A stretch of DNA of 64,000 nt from Parapedobacter deserti (GTDB taxonomy: Bacteria > Bacteroidota > Bacteroidia > Sphingobacteriales > Sphingobacteriaceae). This document shows, in pieces, positions 26,482-36,245 of the stretch. Every line of letters starts with the position of its first letter. Position 1 is the first letter of the stretch. The notes under the pieces are model-generated. The model did not search any database and was not told the origin of the DNA. It worked only from the letters and a program-made list of their open reading frames with translations. A program made the translations under genes and the position numbers. Location of the stretch: the NCBI RefSeq assembly GCF_042646065.1, contig NZ_JBHRTA010000009.1, positions 402,237-466,236 of the forward strand, in the 5' to 3' direction.

Positions 26482-29400
26482 ATGAAGATAGCAGAAATAT
26501 CGATTAAACGCCCATCCATTGTCATCGTGGTCTTCACTGCGCTGACGCTGCTGGGTATCATGAGCTACTTCTCGTTGAATTACGAGTTGCTTCCCAAATT
26601 TTCGCCCAGCGTGGTGTCCGTTACCACCATTTATCCAGGTGCCTCACCCAGCGAAGTGGAGAATACGGTCACCAAAAAAATAGAAGACGCGGTCGCCTCG
26701 ATGGAGAACATCAAGAAGCTCGACGCCACATCTTTCGAAAGTTTGTCGATGGTCGTCATCGAGCTCAATAGCGGCACTGACGTAGACTATGCCCTGAACG
26801 ATGCACAACGGAAGGTGAACGCGATCTTGTCTGACTTGCCAGACGACGCAGAGGCTCCTTCGCTGGCGAAATTTTCTATGGATGACCTTCCAATCCTATC
26901 GCTGGCTACCACGGCCAACATGGATGATGCTGCGTTCTACGATCTTATTGACAAGCGTGTCCAACCTGTACTTTCGCGAGTACCGGGGGTGGCACAGGTT
27001 AACCTTATCGGTGGTCAGGAACGCGAGATTCAGGTGAGTATCAATGCGTCTAAGCTGCAAGGCTACGGCTTGTCTATTCTGCAAGTGCAGCAAGCGATTC
27101 TAACGTCCAACCTGGATTTCCCTACTGGAAGTGTAAAAACGCAAAACCAGGATATTTTGGTGCGCTTAGCGGGAAAATATAAATCGGTGGACGAGTTGCG
27201 CAACTTGGTCGTCGCTACGACGCCCACCGGCGGGCAAATACGTATCCGCGATATCGCCGATGTGCAAGATGCACAAAAGGATGTGGAGAAAATTGCCCGA
27301 GTGGACCAAAAGAGTGCCTTGCTTTTGCAGGTGCTGAAGCAATCGGATGCCAACGCCGTGGAAGTAAGCCGTGGCACACAGGAGATCATCGCTAACTTGA
27401 TGAGGGCCTATCAAAACGAGGGGTTGAATATTGAGGTAGCTAACGACAGTTCTACTTATACACTGGAATCGGCTAATGCCGTTATCTTTGACCTGTTTTT
27501 GGCTGTGCTATTAGTAGCGGTGGTGATGCTTTTCTTCCTCCATAGCCTGCGTAACGCGGTAATTGTAATGGTGGCCATCCCTGTCTCCCTAATCGCTACA
27601 TTCATCGGCATCAACCTTTTTGGCTTTACACTGAACCTCATGTCGCTGTTGGGCCTTTCGCTGGTGGTGGGTATCTTAGTGGACGATGCCATCGTAGTGA
27701 TTGAGAACATCTACCGCCATATGGAGATGGGCAAAAATAAAGTAAGGGCATCGTTTGACGCGGCAAAGGAGATTGGGTTTACCGTTATTTCCATTACTAT
27801 GGTCATTGTGGTGGTGTTCCTCCCCATTGCTGTCAGTACAGGTATGGTGTCCGATATCCTGCGGGAATTTTGCGTTGTAGTCGTGATCGCTACTTTGCTC
27901 AGCCTTGTAGTATCATTTACCATAGTGCCGTTACTCACTTCTCGCTTTGGGAAGCTGGAGCGGGTTTCTAACCGTACGATCTTCGGTCGGTTTATCTTAT
28001 GGTTCGAAAACCAATTACACCGGTTTACCCGTTGGGTGACCGACGTGTTGAAGTGGTCGCTCAACCATAAGGCTATTACGCTGACGGTCGTCACGCTGCT
28101 GTTGTTTGCTTCATTTGGCTTGTTGGCCGGCGGCTTCATCGGCGGAGAGTTCTTTGCTCAGGGCGACCGCGGTGAGTTTTTGGTCCAGATAGAAATGCCC
28201 AAGGATGCTTCCATCGAACAGACCAACCACATGACGCGTAGGGCTGAGGAATTTTTGAGTTCCAAACCGGAGGTTGTTTCGCTCATCGCAACCGTCGGGC
28301 AGTCCAGCGATGGTTTTGCCGGCACTCAGGCCACGACCTACAAATCTGAGATCACGGTTAGGTTAGTCGGCCGAGAAGAACGGGAAGACCCCAGTAATAT
28401 TTACGCCGCCAAATTAAAGCGGGAGATGGAAAAAATATTGGTGGGCGCAAAGATCAAGACCGTCCCCATCAGTATCGTCGGCTTTGCTGAACAAGCACCC
28501 TTGGAAATGGTGGTGATGGGGTCTGATCTGGACAGTGTGTTGACTTATGCTGAGGGTATTCTTGACCGGCTTCGCAAAATTCCGGGAACTTCCGAAGCAA
28601 AACTTTCCGTTGAAGGCGGTACGCCAGAGATCACGGTGGAAGTTGACCGCGACAAAATGGCGGCTCTCGGATTAAATCTGCAGACCGTGGGTGCAACCAT
28701 GCAGACCGCGTTCAACGGCAATACCGACGGAAAATACCGTTCGGGTGAGTATGAATACGATATCAATATCCGTTTTGACGATTACGACCGTAAGAATGTG
28801 GACGACGTAAGTAACCTTCAGTTTGCCAACGATAGGGGGGAACTGATACGGTTGTCGCAGTTCGCCATGATACGCGAAGGCTCAGGGCCAAGCCAGTTGG
28901 AGCGGCGAGATAAGAGTACTTCGGTAAAAGTGCAATCGCAGGTCGTTGGCCGTCCGGTGAGCGCCATCGCCGCGGACTTGGAAAGCCAGTTGCCAGATAT
29001 TCACACTCCTGGTGGTGTAAGCTACGTTTGGAGTGGGGATATGGAGCAACAGTCGGAAGGATTTGGTACGCTGGGTATCGCCTTGCTGAGCTCCATCCTG
29101 CTGGTGTATTTCATTATGGTGGCATTATATGACAGCTTCGTATATCCGTTTGTGGTGATGTTTTCCATTCCCCTGTCCATCATCGGTGCGCTATTGGCGT
29201 TGGCACTTACCAACAACACATTGAATATCTTTACCATTCTCGGGTTGATTATGTTGATTGGTTTGGTTGCTAAAAACGCCATCATACTGGTCGACTTCAC
29301 CAACCACCTTAAGGCGGAAGGGAAATCGACTCGAGAGGCACTGATATTGGCTAACCAAGCTCGCTTGCGGCCTATTTTGATGACCACCATTGCGATGGTA

Positions 29401-29652
29401 TTCGGGATGTTGCCCATCGCAATAGCTACCGGTCCAAGCGCCGAGTGGAAAAACGGCCTAGCATGGGTGATCATTGGCGGGTTGATCAGTTCGTTGTTCC
29501 TGACGCTCATTGTCGTTCCGGTAATGTACCAAATCATGGACAACATTCTTCACCGTTTGGGGCTGGATAAGAAAGGCCGCCCGATTAGTGAACTCATGAT
29601 TGAGGAGTATGTGCACAAGGAAGTGAAAGAGTATGAGGACGAGCCGGTATAA
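26482..29652 (+). CDS. RND-family efflux transporter permease (AcrB/HAE1 type)
   Basis: 1056 residues with the 12-helix, two large periplasmic loop plan. The proton-relay residues of hydrophobe/amphiphile exporters are present: two Asp in helix 4 (VVGILVDDAIVVIENI) and the Lys in helix 10 (GLVAKNAIILVDF), which excludes heavy-metal (HME) type pumps. Substrate range cannot be told from sequence. Followed by a strong terminator, so tetR-tolC-adaptor-RND is a complete four-gene unit. Confidence 0.95.
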   Translation: MKIAEISIKRPSIVIVVFTALTLLGIMSYFSLNYELLPKFSPSVVSVTTIYPGASPSEVENTVTKKIEDAVASMENIKKLDATSFESLSMVVIELNSGTDVDYALNDAQRKVNAILSDLPDDAEAPSLAKFSMDDLPILSLATTANMDDAAFYDLIDKRVQPVLSRVPGVAQVNLIGGQEREIQVSINASKLQGYGLSILQVQQAILTSNLDFPTGSVKTQNQDILVRLAGKYKSVDELRNLVVATTPTGGQIRIRDIADVQDAQKDVEKIARVDQKSALLLQVLKQSDANAVEVSRGTQEIIANLMRAYQNEGLNIEVANDSSTYTLESANAVIFDLFLAVLLVAVVMLFFLHSLRNAVIVMVAIPVSLIATFIGINLFGFTLNLMSLLGLSLVVGILVDDAIVVIENIYRHMEMGKNKVRASFDAAKEIGFTVISITMVIVVVFLPIAVSTGMVSDILREFCVVVVIATLLSLVVSFTIVPLLTSRFGKLERVSNRTIFGRFILWFENQLHRFTRWVTDVLKWSLNHKAITLTVVTLLLFASFGLLAGGFIGGEFFAQGDRGEFLVQIEMPKDASIEQTNHMTRRAEEFLSSKPEVVSLIATVGQSSDGFAGTQATTYKSEITVRLVGREEREDPSNIYAAKLKREMEKILVGAKIKTVPISIVGFAEQAPLEMVVMGSDLDSVLTYAEGILDRLRKIPGTSEAKLSVEGGTPEITVEVDRDKMAALGLNLQTVGATMQTAFNGNTDGKYRSGEYEYDINIRFDDYDRKNVDDVSNLQFANDRGELIRLSQFAMIREGSGPSQLERRDKSTSVKVQSQVVGRPVSAIAADLESQLPDIHTPGGVSYVWSGDMEQQSEGFGTLGIALLSSILLVYFIMVALYDSFVYPFVVMFSIPLSIIGALLALALTNNTLNIFTILGLIMLIGLVAKNAIILVDFTNHLKAEGKSTREALILANQARLRPILMTTIAMVFGMLPIAIATGPSAEWKNGLAWVIIGGLISSLFLTLIVVPVMYQIMDNILHRLGLDKKGRPISELMIEEYVHKEVKEYEDEPV

Positions 29653-29693
29653 AGATCCGACACATGGATGACTCGATTTAATATGTTTTACTT

Positions 29694-29726
29694 GTCCCGG
29701 GTGTTTTCACTCGGGACTATTCTTTT
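29694..29726 (+). terminator. Terminator of the RND efflux operon
   Basis: 10-bp stem GTCCCGGGTG / CACTCGGGAC (one G-T pair), loop TTTT, then TATTCTTTT. 41 bp after the RND stop codon. Confidence 0.8.
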
Positions 29727-29785
29727 CGCTATGTGCCTTGTTTATCTTACCAAGGTTACCTAAGTTTGCCAAAATTTAGCCAGTT

Positions 29786-31015
29786 ATGATGAAAACCCTG
29801 CTTAAGCGTTTTGAGGAAAAGCTCCCCGAAGTTGTGTTTGAATGGAAGGACCCTGAGACCGAAGCGGAAGGCTGGGTGGTCATCAACTCACTGCGTGGTG
29901 GCGCGGCGGGTGGTGGCACCCGCATGCGGGTGGGATTGGACAGAAACGAAGTAGAATCTCTGGCAAAAACCATGGAAGTGAAGTTTACTGTGTCTGGACC
30001 TCCTATCGGCGGCGCTAAATCTGGCATCAACTTCGATCCCTCAGATCCTCGTAAACAGGGCGTACTGGAACGGTGGTATAAGGTGGTCACTCCGCTCCTC
30101 AAGAATTATTACGGTACCGGGGGAGACTTAAATGTGGATGAAATTCATGAAGTCATTCCGATCACAGAAAACTATGGCCTTTGGCACCCGCAAGAGGGCG
30201 TACTTAGTGGGCATTTCAATGTCCGTGAAAATGAGCGGATACATCAGATCGGACAGTTGCGTTACGGGGTGTCGAAGGTTTTGGAAGACCCGGCATATAC
30301 ACCTGACTTGAAGCGCAAGTATAAAGTGGCTGATATGATTACCGGATTCGGCGTGGCCGAATCGATTAAGCATTATTATGCGCTTTTTGATGGCGAGGTT
30401 GCTGGCAAGCGCGCCATAATCCAGGGATGGGGCAACGTCGCGGCCGCAGCTGGCTATTACTTGTCACAGATGGGAGTGCGGATTGTCGGCATTCTAGACA
30501 GGGCGGGGGGTGTCATAAACGAACTGGGTTTTGATGCAGAAACTATTCAGCAACTTTATATCAATCGTAAGGGCAACAGCTTATGTGATGATCGCCTGCG
30601 GCCCTTTGACGAGGTGAACGATAAAATATGGGATGTTCCCGCTGATATATTTGTTCCGGCAGCAGCCTCCCGGCTGGTTTCAAAGGACCATGTAGCCCGA
30701 TTGGCTGCTCATGGGCTGGAAGTAATCTCATCAGGCGCGAATGTGCCTTTTGCTGATCGAGAGATTTTTTACGGGCCCGTTATGGAATACGTAGACCAGC
30801 GGCTATCACTGATTCCCGACTTTATTGCCAATTGCGGCATGGCAAGGGTGTTCGCTTATTTAATGAACCGAAACGTGGAAATGAGCGATGATGCGATCTT
30901 CTCTGATGTTTCCAACGTCATTTTTGGCGCGCTGGCAAACATCCGTAGGCTATCTCCTGCCAAAACGAATGTCTCTTCACGGGCCTATGAAATTGCGCTA
31001 AAAGGGCTAGTATAG
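29786..31015 (+). CDS. Glu/Leu/Phe/Val-family dehydrogenase
   Basis: 409 residues. Oxidative deamination of an amino acid, probably glutamate, with NAD(P). N-terminal dimerisation domain with GGAAGGGTRMRVGLD, the catalytic Lys in PIGGAKSGINFDP and GTGGDLNVDE; a Rossmann domain with VQGWGNVAAAAGYYL-type fingerprint (IIQGWGNVAAAAG). The start is one of two adjacent ATGs at 29786/29789. Amino-acid specificity is not settled by these motifs, so I give no symbol. Single unit after the efflux terminator. Confidence 0.9.
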   Translation: MMKTLLKRFEEKLPEVVFEWKDPETEAEGWVVINSLRGGAAGGGTRMRVGLDRNEVESLAKTMEVKFTVSGPPIGGAKSGINFDPSDPRKQGVLERWYKVVTPLLKNYYGTGGDLNVDEIHEVIPITENYGLWHPQEGVLSGHFNVRENERIHQIGQLRYGVSKVLEDPAYTPDLKRKYKVADMITGFGVAESIKHYYALFDGEVAGKRAIIQGWGNVAAAAGYYLSQMGVRIVGILDRAGGVINELGFDAETIQQLYINRKGNSLCDDRLRPFDEVNDKIWDVPADIFVPAAASRLVSKDHVARLAAHGLEVISSGANVPFADREIFYGPVMEYVDQRLSLIPDFIANCGMARVFAYLMNRNVEMSDDAIFSDVSNVIFGALANIRRLSPAKTNVSSRAYEIALKGLV

Positions 31016-31112
31016 CAAACAGTTACTAACATTTGCACCCGTTGTGGATATTTTTTGTCTGCCAGCGGCCATGAAATCTGTGTATCTTTACCCGATAAAC
31101 GGGAGGATGACC

Positions 31113-31934
31113 ATGAAGCAATACCTGGATTTAATGCGCCATGTATATGAAAACGGTGTAGACAAAGAAGATCGGACAGGAACAGGCACACGCAGCGTTT
31201 TTGGATACCAGATGCGGTTAGACCTCAAGGCGGGCTTCCCGCTGGTAACCACCAAAAAGGTACACCTTCGTTCCATTATTCACGAATTGATCTGGTTTCT
31301 CCGCGGCGAAACCAACATTCGTTATTTAAAGGAAAACGGGGTTAGCATCTGGGATGAGTGGGCAGATGAGGCAGGAAACCTGGGCCCGGTATACGGCTCG
31401 CAATGGCGATCGTGGCCAACGCCTGACGGCCGCCATATCGACCAAATCGAGCAGGTCATCCATTCATTGAAAACGAATCCTGATTCACGCCGTATTATCG
31501 TATCGGCATGGAATGTAGCTGAAATCAGCCATATGGCGCTTCCGCCATGCCATGCATTCTTCCAGTTTTATGTTGCTCCTGCAGATCCCCGGAAAGGAAA
31601 TAATAAGCCGCAGCTTTCGTGCCAATTATACCAACGCAGTGCAGACATATTCCTCGGCGTTCCGTTCAATATCGCGTCGTACGCGTTGCTTACCATGATG
31701 GTAGCCCAGGTTTGCGATATGGAGGCAGCGGATTTTATTCATACATTTGGCGATGCTCATCTCTACAGGAACCATTTTGAGCAGGTGGAGCTGCAATTGA
31801 GTCGGGAGCCACGGCCGTTGCCCATGATGACTCTTAATCCTTCCGTTACCGACATCTTTGCATTTAAATATGAAGATTTTGAATTGACGGATTACCACCC
31901 ACACCCACACATCAAAGCGCCGGTGGCAGTTTAA
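31113..31934 (+). CDS. thyA: Thymidylate synthase
   Basis: 273 residues from the ATG at 31113, chosen because MKQYLDLMRHV is the classical N-terminus and GGGAGG at 31101-31106 gives a 6-nt spacing; another ATG is at 31107 and the frame is open to 31044. Makes dTMP from dUMP and methylenetetrahydrofolate. Catalytic Cys in ALPPCHAFFQFYV, phosphate-binding SRRIIVSAWN, YQRSADIFLGVPFNIASYA and the C-terminal HPHPHIKAPVAV. 13 bp before folA, the usual thyA-folA pair that recycles dihydrofolate. Confidence 0.97.
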   Translation: MKQYLDLMRHVYENGVDKEDRTGTGTRSVFGYQMRLDLKAGFPLVTTKKVHLRSIIHELIWFLRGETNIRYLKENGVSIWDEWADEAGNLGPVYGSQWRSWPTPDGRHIDQIEQVIHSLKTNPDSRRIIVSAWNVAEISHMALPPCHAFFQFYVAPADPRKGNNKPQLSCQLYQRSADIFLGVPFNIASYALLTMMVAQVCDMEAADFIHTFGDAHLYRNHFEQVELQLSREPRPLPMMTLNPSVTDIFAFKYEDFELTDYHPHPHIKAPVAV

Positions 31935-31947
31935 ACCCTAGCGAGCG

Positions 31948-32442
31948 ATGAAGAAATCATTTCTATCTATTATTGTAGCTGCAGCTGAAACTGGTGCCAT
32001 CGGTAAGGATAACCAACTTCTGTGGCACCTGCCAAATGACCTCCGGTTTTTTAAACAGACCACTACGGGGCATGCAGTCATCATGGGGCGGAAAACTTAC
32101 GAGTCTGTGGGTAAGCCGTTGCCCAACCGTCGAAATATTGTTGTAACCCGGCAGCGCGACTATGCCATTGAAGGTGCGGAGGTCGTGAACACACTGGATG
32201 AAGCGTTGGGCCGTAGTATGAATGAAGAGGAGGTGTTTGTGGTGGGTGGCGCAGAAATCTACAAGCAAGCGCTGCCGTTGGCTGAGCGGATTTACCTTAC
32301 CAGGGTTCATGCCACCATTGAAGGTGATGTATATTTTCCCGAACCGGACGAGAATGAATGGAGGCTTAAAGCAGCCACTCACTGCAACCCGGATGAGCGC
32401 CATGCCTATGGGTATACGTTTATGGTTTATGAACGGAAATAG
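31948..32442 (+). CDS. folA: Dihydrofolate reductase
   Basis: 164 residues; NADPH-dependent reduction of dihydrofolate produced by ThyA. Signatures: IVAAAETGAIGKDNQLLWHLPNDLRFFK with the catalytic Asp in PND, IMGRKTYESVGKPLPNRRNIVVTR (NADPH site) and VVGGAEIYKQALPLAERIYLTRV. Length is typical of chromosomal FolA rather than plasmid trimethoprim-resistant types. Co-transcribed with thyA. Confidence 0.97.
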   Translation: MKKSFLSIIVAAAETGAIGKDNQLLWHLPNDLRFFKQTTTGHAVIMGRKTYESVGKPLPNRRNIVVTRQRDYAIEGAEVVNTLDEALGRSMNEEEVFVVGGAEIYKQALPLAERIYLTRVHATIEGDVYFPEPDENEWRLKAATHCNPDERHAYGYTFMVYERK

Positions 32443-32468
32443 CTGATCTGCATGTAATTCTCTAATTT

Positions 32469-33374
32469 ATGACCATGACACCGATGTCCGGCATAGCGAG
32501 AAGGCGAATTCTCCGCGACCGTTTCTTTTTTGTACTTAAGCTGGGGTTGTGGGCGGCCATCGCTTACTCGTTTGCCGCCGCTGACGAATTTTACCGCGAA
32601 TACCCACGTTTTAACCGGATAGCTTATGGTGTCAACACGTTTTTGACCGGCAGCATCCTTATTTCCATTGGACGGTTTGTTTTTATTTCGCTTTACCGGA
32701 GAAGAAAAAAGAAAAGCGATCGTGTAAGAGGTAACTATGTTTTAGGTATTAGCCAAATCGCTACGATACTAAATGTTGCTTTCGGCATAATCGGCCTCAT
32801 GCTTGTATTTGGAATCAACCCCGTTGACTTTCTGACCAGCATTACCATCGTTGCCATGGCTTTTGCGCTGTTGTTCAAGGATTATATCACTAATATGATC
32901 AGCGGGCTCCTAATTATGTTTTCTGATCAATTTACCATTGGTGATAATGTACTGATCGGCGAGCATAAGGGCAAAATTATGGATATCACGTTGGCCAACA
33001 TCATGGTGAAGAATGAAGACGATGATGTAGTGCTGATACCCAATAATACCGCGTTTACGGCTAACATCATCAACCAATCGCTACAAAACTCAAAGAAACT
33101 TTCCTTAGACTTCGAACTTCCGCTGGCACATTCATACAACCAAGAGGCGCTGATGAGAAGTCTGGAAGCGGTCGTTGTGCGATATGCCAATCATATCGTT
33201 GCTGGCAGTTTTCAGTTCAAAGTAGTGGGCGTCGGTAAGGACATGGTGCAATACAGGTTGCAGTTTTTTACCACAAAACGCGATAGTAATCTGCGTAAGC
33301 AAATCCGAAATGATCTCTACCTTCAGGTCATAGCTTATGACGCCGGGCAGGCTGCTTATGAAAAAGGCAACTAA
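32469..33374 (+). CDS. MscS-family mechanosensitive ion channel
   Basis: 301 residues. Three or so hydrophobic segments in the first ~125 residues, then the pore-lining helix and cytoplasmic beta domain: LLFKDYITNMISGLLIMFSDQF, GDNVLIGEHKGKIMDITLANIMVKNEDDDVVLIPNN. The segment matches the MscS core (TM3 plus beta domain). A small-conductance osmotic release valve in the inner membrane. Start at the ATG at 32469; another at 32475. Ends 4 bp inside the convergent coaA. Confidence 0.9.
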   Translation: MTMTPMSGIARRRILRDRFFFVLKLGLWAAIAYSFAAADEFYREYPRFNRIAYGVNTFLTGSILISIGRFVFISLYRRRKKKSDRVRGNYVLGISQIATILNVAFGIIGLMLVFGINPVDFLTSITIVAMAFALLFKDYITNMISGLLIMFSDQFTIGDNVLIGEHKGKIMDITLANIMVKNEDDDVVLIPNNTAFTANIINQSLQNSKKLSLDFELPLAHSYNQEALMRSLEAVVVRYANHIVAGSFQFKVVGVGKDMVQYRLQFFTTKRDSNLRKQIRNDLYLQVIAYDAGQAAYEKGN

Positions 33375-34327
33375 ACTTTCCTGATTTTAACACTTTTTAT
33401 AAAATGGTGGCTGCCTTTTTCGAGAATAAGGTCCGCGCGGAAGCGTGTGGGTAGGATATTTTTCAGCAGATTCGGTTTGTTTATCTCGTCCCAGATACTG
33501 GTAGCCATCGCCGCACTTTCGCTTTCACTCAAGCTGGCATAACGATGGAAATACGATTCGGGATTCTGGAAGGCTGTTTTGCGCAGCCATTCGAACCGTT
33601 GCACGTACCATTGCACCAAATTGTCCGGATCTGCGTCGACGTAAATGGAGTAATCAAAAAAGTCGGAGACGAAGACTTGCGGCCCGCGGTTTTTACCCCT
33701 TACATTTACTTGTAACACATTGATGCCCTCTACAATCAGTATATCAGGCTGTGTCACCCATTGTTGTGTGTTAGGCACAATGTCATAAACCAGGTGCGAG
33801 TAAACCGGAGCAGATACCGATTCTTTCCCGGATTTGATGTCCGACAAAAAGTTTAGCAGCCGCCGTGTGTCGTAGCTTTCCGGAAATCCTTTGCGATTGA
33901 GTATTCCTTTCGATTCAAGGTAATGGTTAGGATGGAGAAACCCATCTGTCGTGATAAGGTCTACCTTGGGGCTTCCCGGGGCAAGTGACAGCACTTTTTG
34001 CAATACTCTCGCCGTCGTACTCTTTCCAACAGCCACACTCCCCGCGATACCGATGATAAAGGGAAGGCGCTTGCTTTGGTTGTTAAAGAAGGCATTTGCA
34101 TTATGATGTAGTTGGCGATAGCTATCGATATGAAGCTGGAGCAGATGACTCAACGGAAAGTATACCTCCTGGATCTCGAGCATGGTTAGCGGCTCGTTCA
34201 GTGCATTCAGCTTATGGATGTCATCTTCCGCAATCGGGTATGACAGGCGGCCATTGAGTTCTTTCCATTCTTCTCGCGTAATGTGGCGGAATGGAGAGTA
34301 TGCAATACCGTTGTCTGTTTTGACCAT
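33371..34327 (-). CDS. coaA: Type I pantothenate kinase
   Basis: 318 residues from the ATG at 34327; a TTG at 34354 extends the frame without support. Phosphorylates pantothenate, the first step of CoA synthesis. P-loop GSVAVGKSTTARVL, LITTDGFLHPN, KKGFPESYD-like RKGFPESYDTRRLLNFLSDIKSG, PVYSHLVYDIVP, DILIVEGINVLQ and NILPTRFRADLIL follow the E. coli CoaA order throughout. Convergent with the MscS gene. 42 bp separate it from the upstream mgsA, so the two may be co-transcribed. Confidence 0.96.
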   Translation of the reverse strand: MVKTDNGIAYSPFRHITREEWKELNGRLSYPIAEDDIHKLNALNEPLTMLEIQEVYFPLSHLLQLHIDSYRQLHHNANAFFNNQSKRLPFIIGIAGSVAVGKSTTARVLQKVLSLAPGSPKVDLITTDGFLHPNHYLESKGILNRKGFPESYDTRRLLNFLSDIKSGKESVSAPVYSHLVYDIVPNTQQWVTQPDILIVEGINVLQVNVRGKNRGPQVFVSDFFDYSIYVDADPDNLVQWYVQRFEWLRKTAFQNPESYFHRYASLSESESAAMATSIWDEINKPNLLKNILPTRFRADLILEKGSHHFIKSVKIRKV

Positions 34328-34369
34328 GCCGATAGGGGTTGGTGGTGGCTGCAAACTTAGTAAAAAAGT

Positions 34370-34738
34370 TTAAAGTATCCCTTTAAGTATAAGTTCTCCG
34401 GTGGCCGGATTAGTAGCCAATGGCACATTGTAAACATCGCATACCCGCATAAGCATCTGGATGTCGGGCTCGTGAGCATGCTTACCCAGCGGATCTCGAA
34501 AAAAGATGATTGCGTCGATTTTTCCCTCGGCAGCTAAAGCGGCGATCTGTGCATCGCCACCCTTCGGTCCACTGAGTTTCAGTTCAACATCAAGTCCCGT
34601 TTGTCTGATGTATGAACCCGTGGTGCCCGTGGCCACCAGTTTGATAAGGCTCAATCGCTCCTTATGGTCTTTTACAAATCCCACCATTTCCGGTTTTCTT
34701 CCATCGTGGGCGATGAGCGCAATTGTTTTTTGTTCCAT
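34370..34738 (-). CDS. mgsA: Methylglyoxal synthase
   Basis: 122 residues; converts dihydroxyacetone phosphate to methylglyoxal plus phosphate, a bypass that relieves phosphosugar build-up. ALIAHDGRK near the N-terminus, ATGTTGSYI (phosphate site), LSGPKGGDAQI with the catalytic-type Asp, FFRDPLGKHAHEPDI with His/Asp, and VPLATNPATGELIL. It is about 30 residues shorter than the E. coli enzyme at both ends, a compact form with the whole catalytic core kept. Confidence 0.93.
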   Translation of the reverse strand: MEQKTIALIAHDGRKPEMVGFVKDHKERLSLIKLVATGTTGSYIRQTGLDVELKLSGPKGGDAQIAALAAEGKIDAIIFFRDPLGKHAHEPDIQMLMRVCDVYNVPLATNPATGELILKGIL

Positions 34739-34795
34739 GGGGTAATTGGATGTTAATTGTGATTTTTAGCTTTATACCTTACGATTCAATTCGGT

Positions 34796-35857
34796 CTATC
34801 CTCCCTTTGCCGATAAAAACCGCCAGGGGTTTCTCTGATGGTCGTTTCCTTTTTGGTTAACCAGCTTAGTGACCATCCGGTTGAGCAGGTCGTCATTTTC
34901 ACTGACCATCCGGTCGCCAAGTGCAATTAATTTCTGGATATTGCCGTGGCTTGCTGCGTCAAGTTCCTCACGAATGCTGTGGAGATTAGCGGGTTCTATC
35001 CGGATGTATTGCGTCTCCTTTCCTGTAGATTTGTACAACTGTTGAAGAAAAAAGTCACTACTTTCCGCAGCTCCGCTCATCATGATGTCGATTAGCGCTG
35101 GCCCAATGGACACCGCGCGGCTGTTTTTGAAGTACTCGTAATCGTAGGCTTTCCTGGATCGACCGGTACCCAGCGAAAAGACGGAAATGTCATCGATTTT
35201 CGTTTCGTTGAATGCCTTTGTCACTTCTACCATTGCGCTCATCGACGGATTCGGCGCAAATACGCCACCATCAAGTAGGGGATAGCGGGTACCACTCATT
35301 GAATAAATTTCCGCCACGCTGAAATAAGTAGGTGCGGCTGAAGTAGCCCGGCAAACGTCGCGCAGATAAAAGTCGCGCGAATCGCCCCGTACGATTGCGG
35401 TCTGTTGCCTGAAAAAGTGTGTTTTCCGAAGCTCTATGTTATAAGCGGTGACGATGCAGGGTTTAAGGAGCTGGCTGAGTTTAATGTCCGCAAAATACGT
35501 CTGTAACACGAGTTCTAATGTAGCGCTGGGGTACCGTTCGCTTGTGAGGCCAAACTTAGCTAAGAGCCGTCTGAAGAAGCCAGCCTTAAAGATGTCACTG
35601 CCATGGGCGACATAGAGGTCCAAAGCGTCCTGTGCTGAAAATTTGGGGCGCGAAGGGTCACGCTCATCGGGGCAGAGTAGCAAGCAGATAAGAATGCCTC
35701 CCGTGCTTGTTCCAGCAAAAAAATCGAAATAATCTACAATCGCAGCGTTTGGATTGCCACTTATGCGTTTCAATCGCCGTTCCAATGCTACCAGCAGCAT
35801 CCCTGGAATGATTCCACGGATTCCGCCTCCGTCTATCGAGAGGATTTTCTTCATCAT
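34796..35857 (-). CDS. Patatin-like phospholipase
   Basis: 353 residues from the ATG at 35857, which gives MMKKILSIDGGGIRG; the frame is open to 35938 but the added 27 residues are not family-like. Ser-Asp dyad lipase: oxyanion GGGIRG, nucleophile elbow GTSTGG, and LDGGVFAPNP carrying the Asp. No signal peptide, so it is probably cytosolic or membrane-associated. Acts on acyl esters of phospholipids in the family; the actual substrate is unknown. Confidence 0.92.
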   Translation of the reverse strand: MMKKILSIDGGGIRGIIPGMLLVALERRLKRISGNPNAAIVDYFDFFAGTSTGGILICLLLCPDERDPSRPKFSAQDALDLYVAHGSDIFKAGFFRRLLAKFGLTSERYPSATLELVLQTYFADIKLSQLLKPCIVTAYNIELRKTHFFRQQTAIVRGDSRDFYLRDVCRATSAAPTYFSVAEIYSMSGTRYPLLDGGVFAPNPSMSAMVEVTKAFNETKIDDISVFSLGTGRSRKAYDYEYFKNSRAVSIGPALIDIMMSGAAESSDFFLQQLYKSTGKETQYIRIEPANLHSIREELDAASHGNIQKLIALGDRMVSENDDLLNRMVTKLVNQKGNDHQRNPWRFLSAKGG

Positions 35858-36093
35858 TAACGCTTTGGTGGTAAAAATAGGTTTTTTCCAATAAAGTTTA
35901 AGGAGCAGCTTAGGCAAGCCTTGTATAGGTGTGACCATTTTTTCTTTCGGTGATGATCTGCGAGTGTTGTGGGTATTTGTTTTGATTATTTAATTGCCAT
36001 TGTCGGTATTTTTGTTGTTGTTTCTCGTTTTTGTTGTTTTTCTAGTTTATTTCAGTAATTTGATCACTTTTTAGCTTGTTAGGTGGCAAAATT

Positions 36094-36124
36094 TTTATAA
36101 CATTTATGCACGTATTGTTATAAA
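36094..36124. promoter_or_regulatory. Long inverted repeat upstream of the ammonium transporter
   Basis: TTTATAACA (36094-36102) N13 TGTTATAAA (36116-36124): perfect 9-bp arms, 121 bp before the ATG. Size and spacing fit a dimeric regulator's operator; the regulator is unknown. Confidence 0.5.
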
Positions 36125-36178
36125 CACAAAAATATTTGTATTTATTTTTAAAAATTTGGATATTTATCTGAATTTTAT

Positions 36179-36198
36179 TACCATATTTGTCTATGGTA
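36179..36198. promoter_or_regulatory. Second inverted repeat in the ammonium transporter leader
   Basis: TACCATA (36179-36185) N6 TATGGTA (36192-36198), 47 bp before the ATG. It could be an operator half-site pair or a short RNA hairpin in the 5' leader. Confidence 0.35.
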
Positions 36199-36245
36199 TT
36201 CTAAAAACTTGTGCTTTTAAGTGTTTAACATAATTTTTGGTTTTT

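Larger units (their letters stand above)
35858..36245. other. AT-rich intergenic region upstream of the ammonium transporter
   Basis: No gene in these 388 bp between the divergent patatin and transporter starts. From ~35990 on it is very AT-rich and contains the two inverted repeats listed separately. I found no perfect TAnnTTTG element; ATATTTG strings near 36131 and 36183 are close. Confidence 0.6.

Noticed and set aside
34370..34738. Methylglyoxal synthase as a truncated pseudogene
   Set aside because: It is short compared with E. coli, but all catalytic motifs are kept and it has a proper start and stop.
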